Shown piece by piece: positions 35,650-44,561 of a stretch of DNA of 60,539 nucleotides. The DNA comes from Snowella sp. (GTDB lineage: Bacteria; Cyanobacteriota; Cyanobacteriia; Cyanobacteriales; Microcystaceae), in contig QBMS01000001.1 in the NCBI GenBank assembly GCA_003249095.1, positions 1-60,539 on the forward strand, given 5' to 3'. The notes under the pieces were generated by a model. That model searched no databases and was not told the origin of the DNA. It saw nothing but the letters and a program-made list of their open reading frames with translations. The position numbers and the translations under genes are program-made. Within the stretch, counting starts at the first letter, position 1. Each line of letters begins with the position of its first letter.

Positions 35650-36609
35650 ATGGTAACAGGAAAATGGATCACCATCGGCGGAGAAGCGATCGCCCCAGGA
35701 CAGAGGCGACGGATCGAAATTCCCGTCTCCCGTTTACCAACCCAAACCCTCATTTCCTTACCCGTTGTGGTCATACATGGCTCACAACCTGGCCCAAGAT
35801 TGTGGCTGAGTGCGGCCATTCATGGTGATGAAATTAACGGCGTTGACATTATTCGTCAAGTATTGGGCATCATTAAACCGAAAAAACTTAAGGGAACCCT
35901 ATTAGCCGTTCCAGTGGTGAATGTTTTTGGTTTTATCGAACAATCTCGTTATTTACCCGATCGCCGTGATCTCAACCGTTGCTTTCCTGGATCACCCCAG
36001 GGATCACTCGCCTCACGGTTAGCCCATTTATTCATGACAGAAATTGTCAATCACAGCACTCATGGCATCGATCTACACACAGCAGGGCAGCCCCGCACTA
36101 ATTTACCGCAAATTCGCGCTAATTTAGACGATCCCGAAACCTATCGCTGTGCGAAAGCCTTTAGTGCGCCCCTGCTCCTCCATGCCAACACTAGAGATGG
36201 TTCTCTGCGTCAATCTGCTAGTAAAAAAGGTATTCCCGTTTTACTCTACGAAGCGGGAGAAGCGTTGAGATTTGATACGGAGTCTATTCGCATCGGTGTA
36301 GAGGGAATTTTTCGAGTGATGGCGACCCTAGAAATGTATGAAAACCCTTTCTTTTCTTCCCAAACAAACTCCATCGAAGTCCGAGAAACCAAATGGATTC
36401 GGGCATCGATTAGTGGAATTTTTCATTTACAGGTTAAGCTTGGAAAAGCAGTAGAAAAACGAGAATTATTGGGATTTATTACGGATACCTTTGGGGATAC
36501 CAATATCAAAGTGCGATCGCCCCAAGCAGGAATTGTCATTGGACATACTCAAAATCCCTTGGTGAATCAGGGAGACGGGATTATTAATTTAGCGATTAAA
36601 CCGTTATGA
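35650..36609 (+). CDS. Succinylglutamate desuccinylase/aspartoacylase family protein
   Basis: The 319-residue zinc hydrolase shows the first metal motif AAIHGDEINGVDI (His and Glu), the third ligand in IDLHTAG and the catalytic Glu in LLYEAGEAL. A C-terminal biotin-lipoyl-like strand region ends in GDGIINLAIKP. The family cleaves acyl groups from N-acyl amino acids. In many bacteria it accompanies RimK, so deglutamylation or handling of modified peptide products has been suggested. Here it is separated from rimK by the GTPase/two-TM pair and starts nine bases after the latter, probably using the same transcript. Confidence 0.88.
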   Translation: MVTGKWITIGGEAIAPGQRRRIEIPVSRLPTQTLISLPVVVIHGSQPGPRLWLSAAIHGDEINGVDIIRQVLGIIKPKKLKGTLLAVPVVNVFGFIEQSRYLPDRRDLNRCFPGSPQGSLASRLAHLFMTEIVNHSTHGIDLHTAGQPRTNLPQIRANLDDPETYRCAKAFSAPLLLHANTRDGSLRQSASKKGIPVLLYEAGEALRFDTESIRIGVEGIFRVMATLEMYENPFFSSQTNSIEVRETKWIRASISGIFHLQVKLGKAVEKRELLGFITDTFGDTNIKVRSPQAGIVIGHTQNPLVNQGDGIINLAIKPL

Positions 36610-36694
36610 GGGGCTTATTTTCTTGTTTATCTGCTAGGAATCCCCGCTCAAAATTCGTTACAATCCGTAACAGAACACTTTTTAAACATTCCCC

Positions 36695-38110
36695 ATGACC
36701 ACCGCAACCAGTCTAAATGCTTCCCAAAACGTTTTACCCGCAGGTGGGATCGATCCTTCCTCTTTTGACTGGAAACAAGCCTGGTATCCCGTTTATTACA
36801 CCGAGGATCTGGATAAAACCAAACTCAGCAAATTGACCCTTTTAGAGCAGGATATTGTCATTTGGTGGGATAAAACTGATCTAACTTGGCGGGCTTTTAG
36901 TGATCAATGTCCCCATCGCCTCGCGCCTCTCTCAGAAGGCAGAATTAACGAATCAGGGCAATTGGAATGTCCCTATCATGGTTGGACATTTTCGGGCAAG
37001 GGTAACTGTGAAAACATTCCCCAACAAGAAGCGGGAGGACAAGCGCAGTCATCCCAACGTGCCTGTGTACGAGCATTCCCCACAACCGTTCGTCAGGGTT
37101 TATTATTCGTTTTTGCGGGCAATCCTGATCATGCTACTCAAACTCCCGTTCCTACTATTGATGTGTTGGATGATCCCTCTGATGAATGGGTCTGTTTAAA
37201 TATTTTTCGCGATTTGCCCTACGATGCTTTGACTTTACTCGAAAATGTCCTAGATGCCAGCCATGTTCCCTACACCCATCACCGCACCGTTGGCGATCGC
37301 GCTAATGCCAGTCCTGTTAATTTGGAAGTAATTCAGGCGGATCGACAAGGATTTCAAGGTATTTGGGAAGAGGGGCCACGAAAAGGAACCCTGGGCAGAC
37401 AAACCACGTTTTTTGTTGCACCTAATTTGATGTGGCATGATTTAAGCTCTAAACAATTTGGTCGGACTTTGACGGTAGTATATGCAACCCCCATTCGTAA
37501 GGGAGAATGTCGTTTATTTGCCCGTTTTCCCTTTAAATTTTCTGCCAAAATTCCCCGTTTAGCGATTAAATTAACCCCAGCTTGGTATTCCCATTTGGGA
37601 CAAAATCGAGTCCTAGAAGATGATCAAATTTTTCTCCATGCTCAGGAGCGTTATCTAGAAAAAAATGGAGGAAGCGAAAAGTTTTCTCAGGCATTTTATT
37701 TACCGACTAAAGCCGATCTCTTTGTCTCTGAGTTACGAAAATGGGTGAATCAATACCAAGCAGAAGCTTTTGTGAGTCAGTCTTTATCACCTGTTTTATC
37801 CTCAGAAATTTTATTAGACCGCTACCATTCCCACACAAAAAATTGTGCCAGTTGTCGGGCCGCTTTGGCGAATATTCAACGACTTAAATTAGGCTCTATC
37901 GTTTTAGGGGCGATCGCCTTAATCTTAACGCCCATTTTATTTTTGAGTGTTGAACAAAATCAATTAGTCGGTATTAGCTTGAGTAGTATTTTATTGATTA
38001 GTTTTATCCTTTATATCAGTTTAAATCAATTAGAGAAAAAGTTTTATCAAGGAAATCCTATTCCACCAAGAAATTTACCTGATAAAAAAGGAAAAAGATT
38101 TAAACCATGA
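36695..38110 (+). CDS. Rieske oxygenase, pheophorbide a oxygenase/Lls1-like
   Basis: The 471-residue protein contains a Rieske [2Fe-2S] motif CPHRLAPLSEG...CPYHGW (about 72-98), the mononuclear iron motif NVLDASHVPYTHH near residue 185, a PaO-type domain and, at the C-terminus, a redox NCASC motif followed by two membrane helices (about 405-425 and 430-450). It therefore resembles the PaO/TIC55/Lls1 branch, which in plants opens chlorophyll catabolites; cyanobacterial homologs are less studied. It is thylakoid- or inner-membrane-bound with the cofactor domain outside the lipid. A deleted copy is at 26652-27160. Its stop overlaps the ATG of the broken DUF2283 gene. Confidence 0.9.
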   Translation: MTTATSLNASQNVLPAGGIDPSSFDWKQAWYPVYYTEDLDKTKLSKLTLLEQDIVIWWDKTDLTWRAFSDQCPHRLAPLSEGRINESGQLECPYHGWTFSGKGNCENIPQQEAGGQAQSSQRACVRAFPTTVRQGLLFVFAGNPDHATQTPVPTIDVLDDPSDEWVCLNIFRDLPYDALTLLENVLDASHVPYTHHRTVGDRANASPVNLEVIQADRQGFQGIWEEGPRKGTLGRQTTFFVAPNLMWHDLSSKQFGRTLTVVYATPIRKGECRLFARFPFKFSAKIPRLAIKLTPAWYSHLGQNRVLEDDQIFLHAQERYLEKNGGSEKFSQAFYLPTKADLFVSELRKWVNQYQAEAFVSQSLSPVLSSEILLDRYHSHTKNCASCRAALANIQRLKLGSIVLGAIALILTPILFLSVEQNQLVGISLSSILLISFILYISLNQLEKKFYQGNPIPPRNLPDKKGKRFKP

Positions 38111-38311
38111 AACTTCAATATTTTAAAGATATCGATACCTTATATATTGAGTTTAAAAAAGCGGCTATTGTTGAGACCCAAGACCCAAGACTTTGATGAA
38201 AACACCTTGCTAGAGTTCGATGAAGACGGTGTAATTTGTGCAATTACGATGGAAAACGCCAGCCAAAGGGCCGATATTAATCAACTCACAATGGAAGGAA
38301 TTGCTGCTTAA
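38107..38311 (+). pseudogene. DUF2283 protein gene broken by a 7-bp tandem duplication
   Basis: The frame begins at an ATG overlapping the Rieske stop (ATGA) and reads MKLQYFKDIDTLYIEFKKA, a DUF2283 start, but a stop follows. After removing one of two tandem GACCCAA units (38175-38181 and 38182-38188) the frame continues through FDENTLLEFDEDGVICAIT to TMEGIAA, giving the normal 65 residues. So a 7-base duplication is the single cause of inactivation. The rest is otherwise clean, hence the event seems recent or could be a sequencing error. Confidence 0.85.
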
Positions 38312-38324
38312 CAAGGCGATCGCC

Positions 38325-39095
38325 TTAGTCCGAAGGATAGGTAAGACGCCTTAAATAAGGCTTAATCCCTTGATAAAAAGCCTCAGCAATCATTTCATCG
38401 CCTTTTTTATTCGGGTGAACCCAATCCACCGTGCAAGTCCCTTCTTGGTCGGGATTACTAATCCAATCCGTCTGGGTTTTCACCGTCGTAATCGGGGAGC
38501 GATCTGTACTCAGTTGGGCGGCAACTTGTTGATATGCTAAGGCGATCGCAGGAAAGGGTTCCCACTCCTGAAAGGGTTCCCCAATCACAATCACCACATC
38601 AGGATTATCTTGGCGCAACAAATTAATCATCTTGATCAAATCCGCCTTGGTTTCCTGAACAGTATCTTTACCCAAAGCTTGATCAATTCGAACATCATTG
38701 GTTCCTAGTAAAATTAACGCCAGATCGGGCGTGTACCGTGTTAATCCAGTTGATAACTGAGCGAGTATCTCCTCCGTGGAAGCCCCCCAACGCGCTTCGT
38801 GATCCCGATCAAATACTTTTCCTTTGTAATTTGGCCAAGAAGGATCGCCTTCAAACCCTGATTGATTCGATCCCACTAAATTAGCGTTGACGTTTTGATC
38901 GACCAATTTTTGCCAAAAAGGATAACGCCAACTGATAGTTGGAGGCAAATTTTGTTCGGGATTGCCCCTGCGTCCTTGGGTGATAGAATCCCCAATCAAA
39001 GCAATCTGAATCGGTTTACTGTCCTGATTCAAGAAAATAGAATTGGGCAGGAATAATCCCCCTAACGTCAACAAAAGAGCAACAGAAGTTCTCAT
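38325..39095 (-). CDS. SGNH/GDSL-type hydrolase, secreted or anchored
   Basis: The 256-residue protein has a hydrophobic N-terminus (VALLLTLGGLFLPNSIFL), then the esterase blocks: block I IALIGDSITQGR with the nucleophilic Ser, block III LLGTNDVRID and block V DWVHPNKKGDEM with the catalytic Asp and His. The fold is an SGNH hydrolase such as lysophospholipase or carbohydrate esterase, acting in the periplasm. The substrate is not evident. It is convergent with the Rieske/DUF2283 unit. Confidence 0.88.
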   Translation of the reverse strand: MRTSVALLLTLGGLFLPNSIFLNQDSKPIQIALIGDSITQGRRGNPEQNLPPTISWRYPFWQKLVDQNVNANLVGSNQSGFEGDPSWPNYKGKVFDRDHEARWGASTEEILAQLSTGLTRYTPDLALILLGTNDVRIDQALGKDTVQETKADLIKMINLLRQDNPDVVIVIGEPFQEWEPFPAIALAYQQVAAQLSTDRSPITTVKTQTDWISNPDQEGTCTVDWVHPNKKGDEMIAEAFYQGIKPYLRRLTYPSD

Positions 39096-39427
39096 AAGAC
39101 AGAAAATTGAACAATATCTCCATCAAGTTTCTTGTTTTTTATTTTCTTTCTACAATTATTGCCAAAGCGAGAAATCCCTGACCATGCTCGTTCGGCGGCT
39201 TAATGCCTAGCCAGACCGTTGAGTTTATCTGCTTTTTCGATAAATACAGCAAATTGCGTTGTGATCACGGACAAATTTTTGTAGGGACATAATACTATTA
39301 TGTCCTTACCTTGTAAGGGATTTAACCACAAACTGCTGTAATAGTGATTCTTGTGTAAATTAGACCTTAGTTTAAGATAGACTCAGATTCTAACCGAAAT
39401 CCAACCAGTTCTACTAAAACGCAACAC
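39096..39427. other. Spacer of about 330 bases with one hairpin repeat
   Basis: Nothing coding is supported here. The only structured item is the hairpin repeat at 39281-39305. A palindromic TGATCA lies near 39262. No terminator is clear for the hydrolase gene. Confidence 0.5.
39281..39305. repeat. Hairpin repeat, GTAGGGAC variant
   Basis: It reads like the copy at 531-555 with one core difference: arms GGACATAAT and ATTATGTCC around ACT. This is the last copy seen toward the right side of the window. Confidence 0.8.
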
Positions 39428-39781
39428 ATGGAAGCAGAGCTATTGCCGACCGAGGTAATCCTAGCCCCAAATCGAGAGACCTTGGCTAAAATTCATCTTG
39501 ATTGGATGCCACAGCCAGGTAATTATTTAGAAATTCAAGGTCAAACCTACACCGTCTTAGAACGTCATCATCACTATCAATACAAGGTGAGTGGCTATCG
39601 TCTTAGCAAAATTTCGCTCCATGTCCAATCTGCTCCTTCTCCTACGGAACTGAATTTATGGGAAAGTCACTGGATAATCGGTGATCCCCACTGTCGGTTT
39701 AATGCCCATTCCGAAATTCTACGGTGTGCGGTGAATCCCACTGGCCCTTGTCAAGGTTGTCGTTCTTTTGAGTTAATTTAG
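39428..39781 (+). CDS. DUF6464 family protein
   Basis: The 117-residue protein has a strand-rich N-terminal half (LEIQGQTYTVLERHHHYQYKVSGYRLSKI, a histidine-bearing beta-hairpin) and a C-terminal Cys/His patch (GDPHCRFN, then LRCAVNPTGPCQGCRSFE) with four Cys. This pattern fits DUF6464, a cyanobacterial family found near photosystem or phycobilisome genes. Zinc binding is likely and function unknown. It lies upstream of apcA but is separated by about 250 bases and is probably a separate transcript. Confidence 0.72.
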   Translation: MEAELLPTEVILAPNRETLAKIHLDWMPQPGNYLEIQGQTYTVLERHHHYQYKVSGYRLSKISLHVQSAPSPTELNLWESHWIIGDPHCRFNAHSEILRCAVNPTGPCQGCRSFELI

Positions 39782-40037
39782 GTCAGTTTAGGTCAATTTT
39801 GTTCGATTATCCCGCGTGACTATTCCCAAAGCGAGGGGTAGGTAGAAGAAGAAATCTGAAAAGAAATGTTAAAAACTGTTACGAAGTCGCGACGAAGGGG
39901 ATCGCAATGCCCGAAAATAATTTGGCAGGTTGCTTGAACACAATTGTTAAGTTTTAACCTTTGTCGGTAACTGATCGCGGTTAATAAGTCTAACTTAAGA
40001 CCAACTATAACTTTTACTTTTTGAGAGGAATCCATCA

Positions 40038-40523
40038 ATGAGTATCGTCACGAAATCAATCGTGAATGCTGATGCGGAAGCCCGCTACCTCAGCCCTGGC
40101 GAATTAGATAGAATCAAGTCTTTTGTCTCCTCTGGAGCCGCTCGCTTACGGATCGCTGAAACCCTCACAGGTGCTCGCGAAACCATTGTCAAACAAGCTG
40201 GCGATCGCATGTTCCAAAAACGTCCTGACATCGTTTCTCCTGGTGGAAACGCTTACGGCGAAGAAATGGCGGCTACCTGCCTGCGCGACTTGGACTACTA
40301 TCTTCGTTTAGTTTCCTACGGTGTTGTCGCTGGTGACGTTACCCCCATTGAAGAAATTGGTTTAGTCGGTGTACGGGAAATGTACAAATCTTTGGGAACT
40401 GACGTAGGTGCGGTTGCTCAAGGTATCCGCGAATTGAAAGAAGTTTCTTCTGGTTTAATGTCTGCTGAAGATGCGGCTGAAGCTGCTGGCTATTTCGACT
40501 ATGTTATCGGAAGAATGAGCTAG
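40038..40523 (+). CDS. apcA: Allophycocyanin alpha subunit
   Basis: The 161-residue globin-like biliprotein carries the chromophore cysteine in [19 protein letters not shown] (near residue 81). It pairs with ApcB in trimers that make up the phycobilisome core and passes energy to chlorophyll. GAGAGGA eight bases before the ATG is a strong ribosome site. The region upstream (39782-40037) is a leader of about 250 bases with an AT-rich promoter candidate and no supported gene. It leads the apcABC operon. The sequence is highly conserved throughout. Confidence 0.98.
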   Translation: MSIVTKSIVNADAEARYLSPGELDRIKSFVSSGAARLRIAETLTGARETIVKQAGDRMFQKRPDIVSPGGNAYGEEMAATCLRDLDYYLRLVSYGVVAGDVTPIEEIGLVGVREMYKSLGTDVGAVAQGIRELKEVSSGLMSAEDAAEAAGYFDYVIGRMS

Positions 40524-40604
40524 GTCTTTTGGCTATCAACGCTCAAATTCTTCTCTATTTAGCAAATTTTACCCAAAGAAACATTCTAAGGAAGCAAAAA
40601 AACT

Positions 40605-41090
40605 ATGCAAGACGCAATTACCTCCGTAATCAACTCTGCTGACGTTCAGGGCAAATACCTGGATAGTTCTGCATTAGATAAATTAAAAGCCTACTTCAAC
40701 ACGGGAGAACTCCGTGTTCGTGCGGCTGGTGTTATCAGTGCTAACGCAGCAACCATCGTTAAAGAAGCAGTTGCCAAATCCCTCCTGTATTCTGACGTGA
40801 CCCGTCCTGGTGGCAATATGTACACCACCCGTCGTTATGCGGCTTGTATCCGTGACCTCGACTACTACCTCCGCTATGCAACCTATGCAATGTTGGCAGG
40901 CGATCCTTCTATCCTTGATGAGCGTGTTCTCAATGGATTGAAAGAAACCTACAATTCTTTAGGTGTTCCTATTTCCTCTACTGTTCAAGCTATCCAAGCA
41001 ATCAAAGAAGTTGCCGCTAGCTTAGTCGGTGCGGATGCAGGTAAAGAAATGGGTGTTTACTTAGACTATATTAGCTCTGGTTTAAGCTAG
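40605..41090 (+). CDS. apcB: Allophycocyanin beta subunit
   Basis: The 161-residue subunit has the bilin attachment Cys in [17 protein letters not shown] and the conserved Asn (methylated in beta subunits) near [10 protein letters not shown]. It forms (alpha-beta)3 discs with ApcA in the phycobilisome core. AAGGAAG at ten bases precedes the ATG. It is 81 bases after apcA, in one operon. No anomalies were found. Confidence 0.98.
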   Translation: MQDAITSVINSADVQGKYLDSSALDKLKAYFNTGELRVRAAGVISANAATIVKEAVAKSLLYSDVTRPGGNMYTTRRYAACIRDLDYYLRYATYAMLAGDPSILDERVLNGLKETYNSLGVPISSTVQAIQAIKEVAASLVGADAGKEMGVYLDYISSGLS

Positions 41091-41135
41091 GACACTCCTT
41101 ATTAGCAACCCTTGAACGTTGTTGATAATTCAGGT

Positions 41136-41231
41136 TCGGGAGTAAGAGAGTGAGTGCTAGTCGGTTGAAAGCTTAAATCTATTTAAAAAGAGATGAGTTT
41201 TGACTGTTTAGTATTGCCCCCTGACTCCCGA
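41136..41231 (+). promoter_or_regulatory. Inverted repeat between apcB and apcC
   Basis: TCGGGAGT (41136-41143) and ACTCCCGA (41224-41231) are exact complements 80 bases apart. They would fold the apcB-apcC spacer. In other cyanobacteria a shorter apcAB transcript exceeds the apcABC transcript, so a 3'-end, processing or stability role is plausible. Confidence 0.45.
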
Positions 41232-41291
41232 CCCTTGCCGTATTTAGACTATTTTTTGACCCCCAACTTTTTTTAAGGAGAACTTAACCCC

Positions 41292-41495
41292 ATGCGGATG
41301 TTTAAAGTTACCGCTTGTGTTCCTAGCCAAAGTCGTATTCGGACACAACGCGAATTACAAAATACTTATTTCACTAAATTAGTTCCCTATGATAACTGGT
41401 TCAGTGAACAGCAACGGATTATGAAAATGGGTGGAAAAATCATTAAGGTTCAATTGGCTACTGGAAAGCCTGGAGCTAACGCTGGTTTAGCTTAG
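41292..41495 (+). CDS. apcC: Allophycocyanin core linker (7.8 kDa)
   Basis: The 67-residue basic linker opens with MRMFKVTACVPSQSR and has the CpcD-like domain of core linkers (RTQRELQNTYFTKLVPYDNW). It caps the allophycocyanin trimers in the core cylinders. AAGGAG 11 bases before the ATG is the ribosome site. It ends in a Gly/Ala-rich GANAGLA. It is the last gene of the apcABC operon and is followed by a terminator hairpin. Confidence 0.97.
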   Translation: MRMFKVTACVPSQSRIRTQRELQNTYFTKLVPYDNWFSEQQRIMKMGGKIIKVQLATGKPGANAGLA

Positions 41496-41521
41496 TTTTT
41501 TTGTCTTCAATTGAATGCAGG

Positions 41522-41543
41522 GAGGTCTTTGTGACCTCTTTTT
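41522..41543 (+). terminator. Intrinsic terminator after apcC
   Basis: The stem GAGGTC/GACCTC with a five-base loop is followed by TTTTT. It is 26 bases after the apcC stop. Confidence 0.8.
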
Positions 41544-41697
41544 GCATTTTTAGGGGTTTTTATTTCGTCGGTTCTCGGAGATCGCTATCTAACACTTCCA
41601 AAAAGCGATCGCCAGTCTCCTTACAACAGCCCTGAAGTTTAATGGCAAAAACGAGAAATAATCCTATAATTCTGGTATCGTCTCGCCCCTATCGATC

Positions 41698-42249
41698 ATG
41701 ATGCAAAAAATACTTTTCCTCTTTGGCGAACTTAATGATGACGACATCGACTGGATTATTGCCTCTGGGATGATTGAAAAGATTGCGGCGGAAACGGTTC
41801 TCATTCAAGAGGGGAATCCCTCCGATTATCTCTATCTTCTTTTGGAAGGTGAGGTGGTTGTCTCGGTCAACGTTTTAGAAAATGCCAAAGAAGTCGCAAC
41901 CCTCGGCACAGGAGAAGTTTTTGGTGAAATGTCTTTTATTGATGGTCGTTCCCCCTCCGCAACGGTGGAAACCAGTCAAAATTCTCTCGTTCTCTCCCTA
42001 CCGCGCTCGCTGTTAGCGTCCCGACTTTCCCAGGATGTGGGTTTTGCCGCTCGTTTTAATCGGGCGATCGCGCTCTTTTTATCCAGTCGTTTACGAATTG
42101 CCCTAACCGAGTTAGATTTTGGCAAAGATTTTGTTCACCCTGACGAAGAACTATCCCCCGTTCTTTTGGAAAACTTACCCCTAGCGAGAGCGCGTTTTGA
42201 CTGGTTACTCAAACGAATTAAAAACTCGGCTTATCTCGAAAATTTGTAA
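41698..42249 (+). CDS. Cyclic nucleotide-binding domain protein without HTH
   Basis: The 183-residue protein carries a CNB (Crp/FNR-type) beta-barrel about 1-125 with the phosphate-binding cassette GEVFGEMSFIDGRSPSATVE, including the Arg-Ser segment. After it comes a helical end (RFNRAIALFLSSRLRIALTELDF) but no winged helix-turn-helix, so it is not a DNA-binding CRP. It is probably a cAMP- or cGMP-responsive sensor that docks to a partner. No partner gene is adjacent. Similar free CNB proteins are common in cyanobacteria. Confidence 0.85.
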   Translation: MMQKILFLFGELNDDDIDWIIASGMIEKIAAETVLIQEGNPSDYLYLLLEGEVVVSVNVLENAKEVATLGTGEVFGEMSFIDGRSPSATVETSQNSLVLSLPRSLLASRLSQDVGFAARFNRAIALFLSSRLRIALTELDFGKDFVHPDEELSPVLLENLPLARARFDWLLKRIKNSAYLENL

Positions 42250-42407
42250 CAAATCATTAAAAATCATTTCTTTTTGTCAAGAAATCCTGAGACAATCCCT
42301 CATCGTTCTTTTGTCATCATTTCCCCAAAGACTGTAGAAGAAACCAGATACTATAATAATATTAGACAATTCAGATTCCAATACTCGACAAAAAGGATGA
42401 AATCCTT

Positions 42408-42427
42408 TATAATGTAAAGTCTGTTAC
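42408..42427 (+). promoter_or_regulatory. Candidate -10 and NtcA-like site before ilvB
   Basis: TATAAT (42408-42413) is followed directly by GTAAAGTCTGTTAC, an exact GTA-N8-TAC (42414-42427). The position downstream of a -10 suggests repression rather than activation if real. The match can occur by chance. Confidence 0.3.
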
Positions 42428-42526
42428 ATTAGATGAAGTTAAAACTTTTAGGCTTTTCAAGGTTAAATTCTCAGCAACACAATTAGAATTAAGCCATAAA
42501 AATATTCACTCAATACTCACTCAAAG

Positions 42527-44398
42527 TTGACGGTTTGCCCTGTGGTTTCTTCAATTCCCAAAACAACTTTTCCTGTCACCCTCCCCTCTATTCGTCGTAG
42601 TGGTGCATTTGCCCTGATCGACAGCCTTCAGCGTCACGGTGTTAAACACATCTTTGGATATCCTGGCGGCGCGATTTTACCGATTTATGATGAACTGTAT
42701 CGGGCTGAAGCACGGGGCGATCTCCAGCATATTTTAGTCAGACACGAACAGGGCGCATCCCACGCCGCCGATGGTTATGCTAGGGCGACGGGAAAAGTTG
42801 GAGTTTGTTTTGGGACTTCAGGGCCAGGAGCCACCAATTTGGTCACAGGCATCGCCACTGCCCATTTAGATTCCATTCCGATGGTGATTGTAACAGGTCA
42901 AGTTGGACGACCCGTAATTGGGACAGATGCCTTTCAGGAAATTGATATTTTTGGCATTACTCTACCGATTGTGAAACATTCCTATGTGGTTCGCAATGCC
43001 AGTGATATGGCCCGCATTGTGGCTGAAGCTTTTCATATTGCGAGTACAGGACGACCTGGCCCTGTTTTAATTGATGTCCCCAAGGATGTGGGTTTAGAGG
43101 AATGTGATTACGTTCCCATTGAGCCAGGAGATGTTCATATATCGGGTTATCGTCCGACGGTGAAGGGGAATCCACGCCAAATTAACGCGGCTCTACATCT
43201 CATTGACGCGGCTCAAAAACCCTTGCTCTATGTGGGTGGGGGGGCGATCGCGGCCAATGCCCACGCCCAAATCCAAGAATTAGCGGAACGGTTCCAAATC
43301 CCTGTCACCACCACTTTGATGGGAATCGGTGCCTTTGATGAACACCATCCCCTGTCGGTCGGAATGTTAGGGATGCACGGTTCTGCCTACGCCAATTATG
43401 CCGTGAGTGAGTGTGATCTTTTGATTGCAGTCGGAGCGCGTTTTGATGACCGTGTGACGGGTAAATTAGATGAATTTGCCTCCCACGCCAAGGTAATTCA
43501 TATTGATATTGATCCTGCCGAAGTAGGCAAAAATCGAACCCCCGAAGTTCCCATTGTGGGAGATGTGCGCCATGTGCTAGAGCAAATGCTACAACGCACC
43601 AGGGAATTGGATTTTCCAACCCATTCTAGTCAGACTCAAGCCTGGTTAGACCGCATTGACCGTTGGCAGAAAGATTTTCCCCTGACTGCTCCCCATTACG
43701 AAGGCAGTATTTCTCCCCAGGAAGTGATTGTGGAAGTCGGTCGTCAGGCTCCCCATGCCTACTACACTACCGATGTGGGTCAACATCAAATGTGGGCCGC
43801 CCAATTTCTAAAAAATGGCCCCCGTCGTTGGATTTCTAGTGCAGGTCTAGGAACGATGGGTTTTGGAGTTCCCGCCGCAATGGGGGCAAAAGTCGCGTTA
43901 CCCGATGACCAGGTAATCTGTATCAGTGGGGATGCTAGTTTCCAGATGAATTTGCAGGAATTGGGAACCCTGGTGCAGTACGGCATTAATGTGAAAACCG
44001 TGATTCTCAATAATGGTTGGCAGGGAATGGTGCGACAATGGCAAGAAGCTTTTTATGAGGAGCGGTATTCGTCTTCTAATATGCAGACGGGGATGCCTGA
44101 TATTGAGCTTTTGGCTAAAGCCTATGGCATGAAGGGAATATCCGTTCGGGATTATAGTCAATTAGAAAGCGCGATCGCGGAGATGTTGGCCCATGATGGC
44201 CCCGTTGTGATGGAAGTTCACGTTAAAAAGGATGAAAACTGTTATCCGATGGTGGCTCCAGGGAAGAGCAATTCCCAAATGGTTGGTTTACCCGAACGGA
44301 AAAATTCCCATGAAACGGAATTAGTTTCTTGCAATGGTTGCGGCGCTCAAAATCCTGCGACCAATAGTTTCTGTCCTGAGTGCGGAACGAAACTTTAA
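42527..44398 (+). CDS. ilvB: Acetolactate synthase large subunit with C-terminal zinc ribbon
   Basis: The 623-residue ThDP-dependent enzyme catalyses the first step common to valine, leucine and isoleucine synthesis. It shows [15 protein letters not shown], the activating Glu in [15 protein letters not shown], the FAD-binding centre and the ThDP/Mg motif [14 protein letters not shown] ending in NNGW. There is no ATG start; a TTG at 42527 or GTG at 42542 must be used. The C-terminus has an extra zinc ribbon (CNGC...CPEC, last 20 residues) not present in E. coli IlvB, though I recall similar tails in cyanobacterial homologs. The small subunit is not in the window. Confidence 0.94.
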   Translation: MTVCPVVSSIPKTTFPVTLPSIRRSGAFALIDSLQRHGVKHIFGYPGGAILPIYDELYRAEARGDLQHILVRHEQGASHAADGYARATGKVGVCFGTSGPGATNLVTGIATAHLDSIPMVIVTGQVGRPVIGTDAFQEIDIFGITLPIVKHSYVVRNASDMARIVAEAFHIASTGRPGPVLIDVPKDVGLEECDYVPIEPGDVHISGYRPTVKGNPRQINAALHLIDAAQKPLLYVGGGAIAANAHAQIQELAERFQIPVTTTLMGIGAFDEHHPLSVGMLGMHGSAYANYAVSECDLLIAVGARFDDRVTGKLDEFASHAKVIHIDIDPAEVGKNRTPEVPIVGDVRHVLEQMLQRTRELDFPTHSSQTQAWLDRIDRWQKDFPLTAPHYEGSISPQEVIVEVGRQAPHAYYTTDVGQHQMWAAQFLKNGPRRWISSAGLGTMGFGVPAAMGAKVALPDDQVICISGDASFQMNLQELGTLVQYGINVKTVILNNGWQGMVRQWQEAFYEERYSSSNMQTGMPDIELLAKAYGMKGISVRDYSQLESAIAEMLAHDGPVVMEVHVKKDENCYPMVAPGKSNSQMVGLPERKNSHETELVSCNGCGAQNPATNSFCPECGTKL

Positions 44399-44561
44399 AT
44401 CCAATTCCTAACATTTATGAGCGATCGCTGACTGAATCTGATTCTCAAACGCGATCGCTAGATCAAGGCGAAAAATCTCCAAGTGTAGGGATTGAGCCAA
44501 TTAACAATAACCCTTTCTAGATTGTTATGATCGAATCATTCCCCCGCGCTTGAGGAGTCCC

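Noticed and set aside
39820-40038. Minus-strand frame of 72 codons upstream of apcA
   Set aside because: It lies in the apc leader, opposite the strong apcA ribosome site, with no family resemblance.
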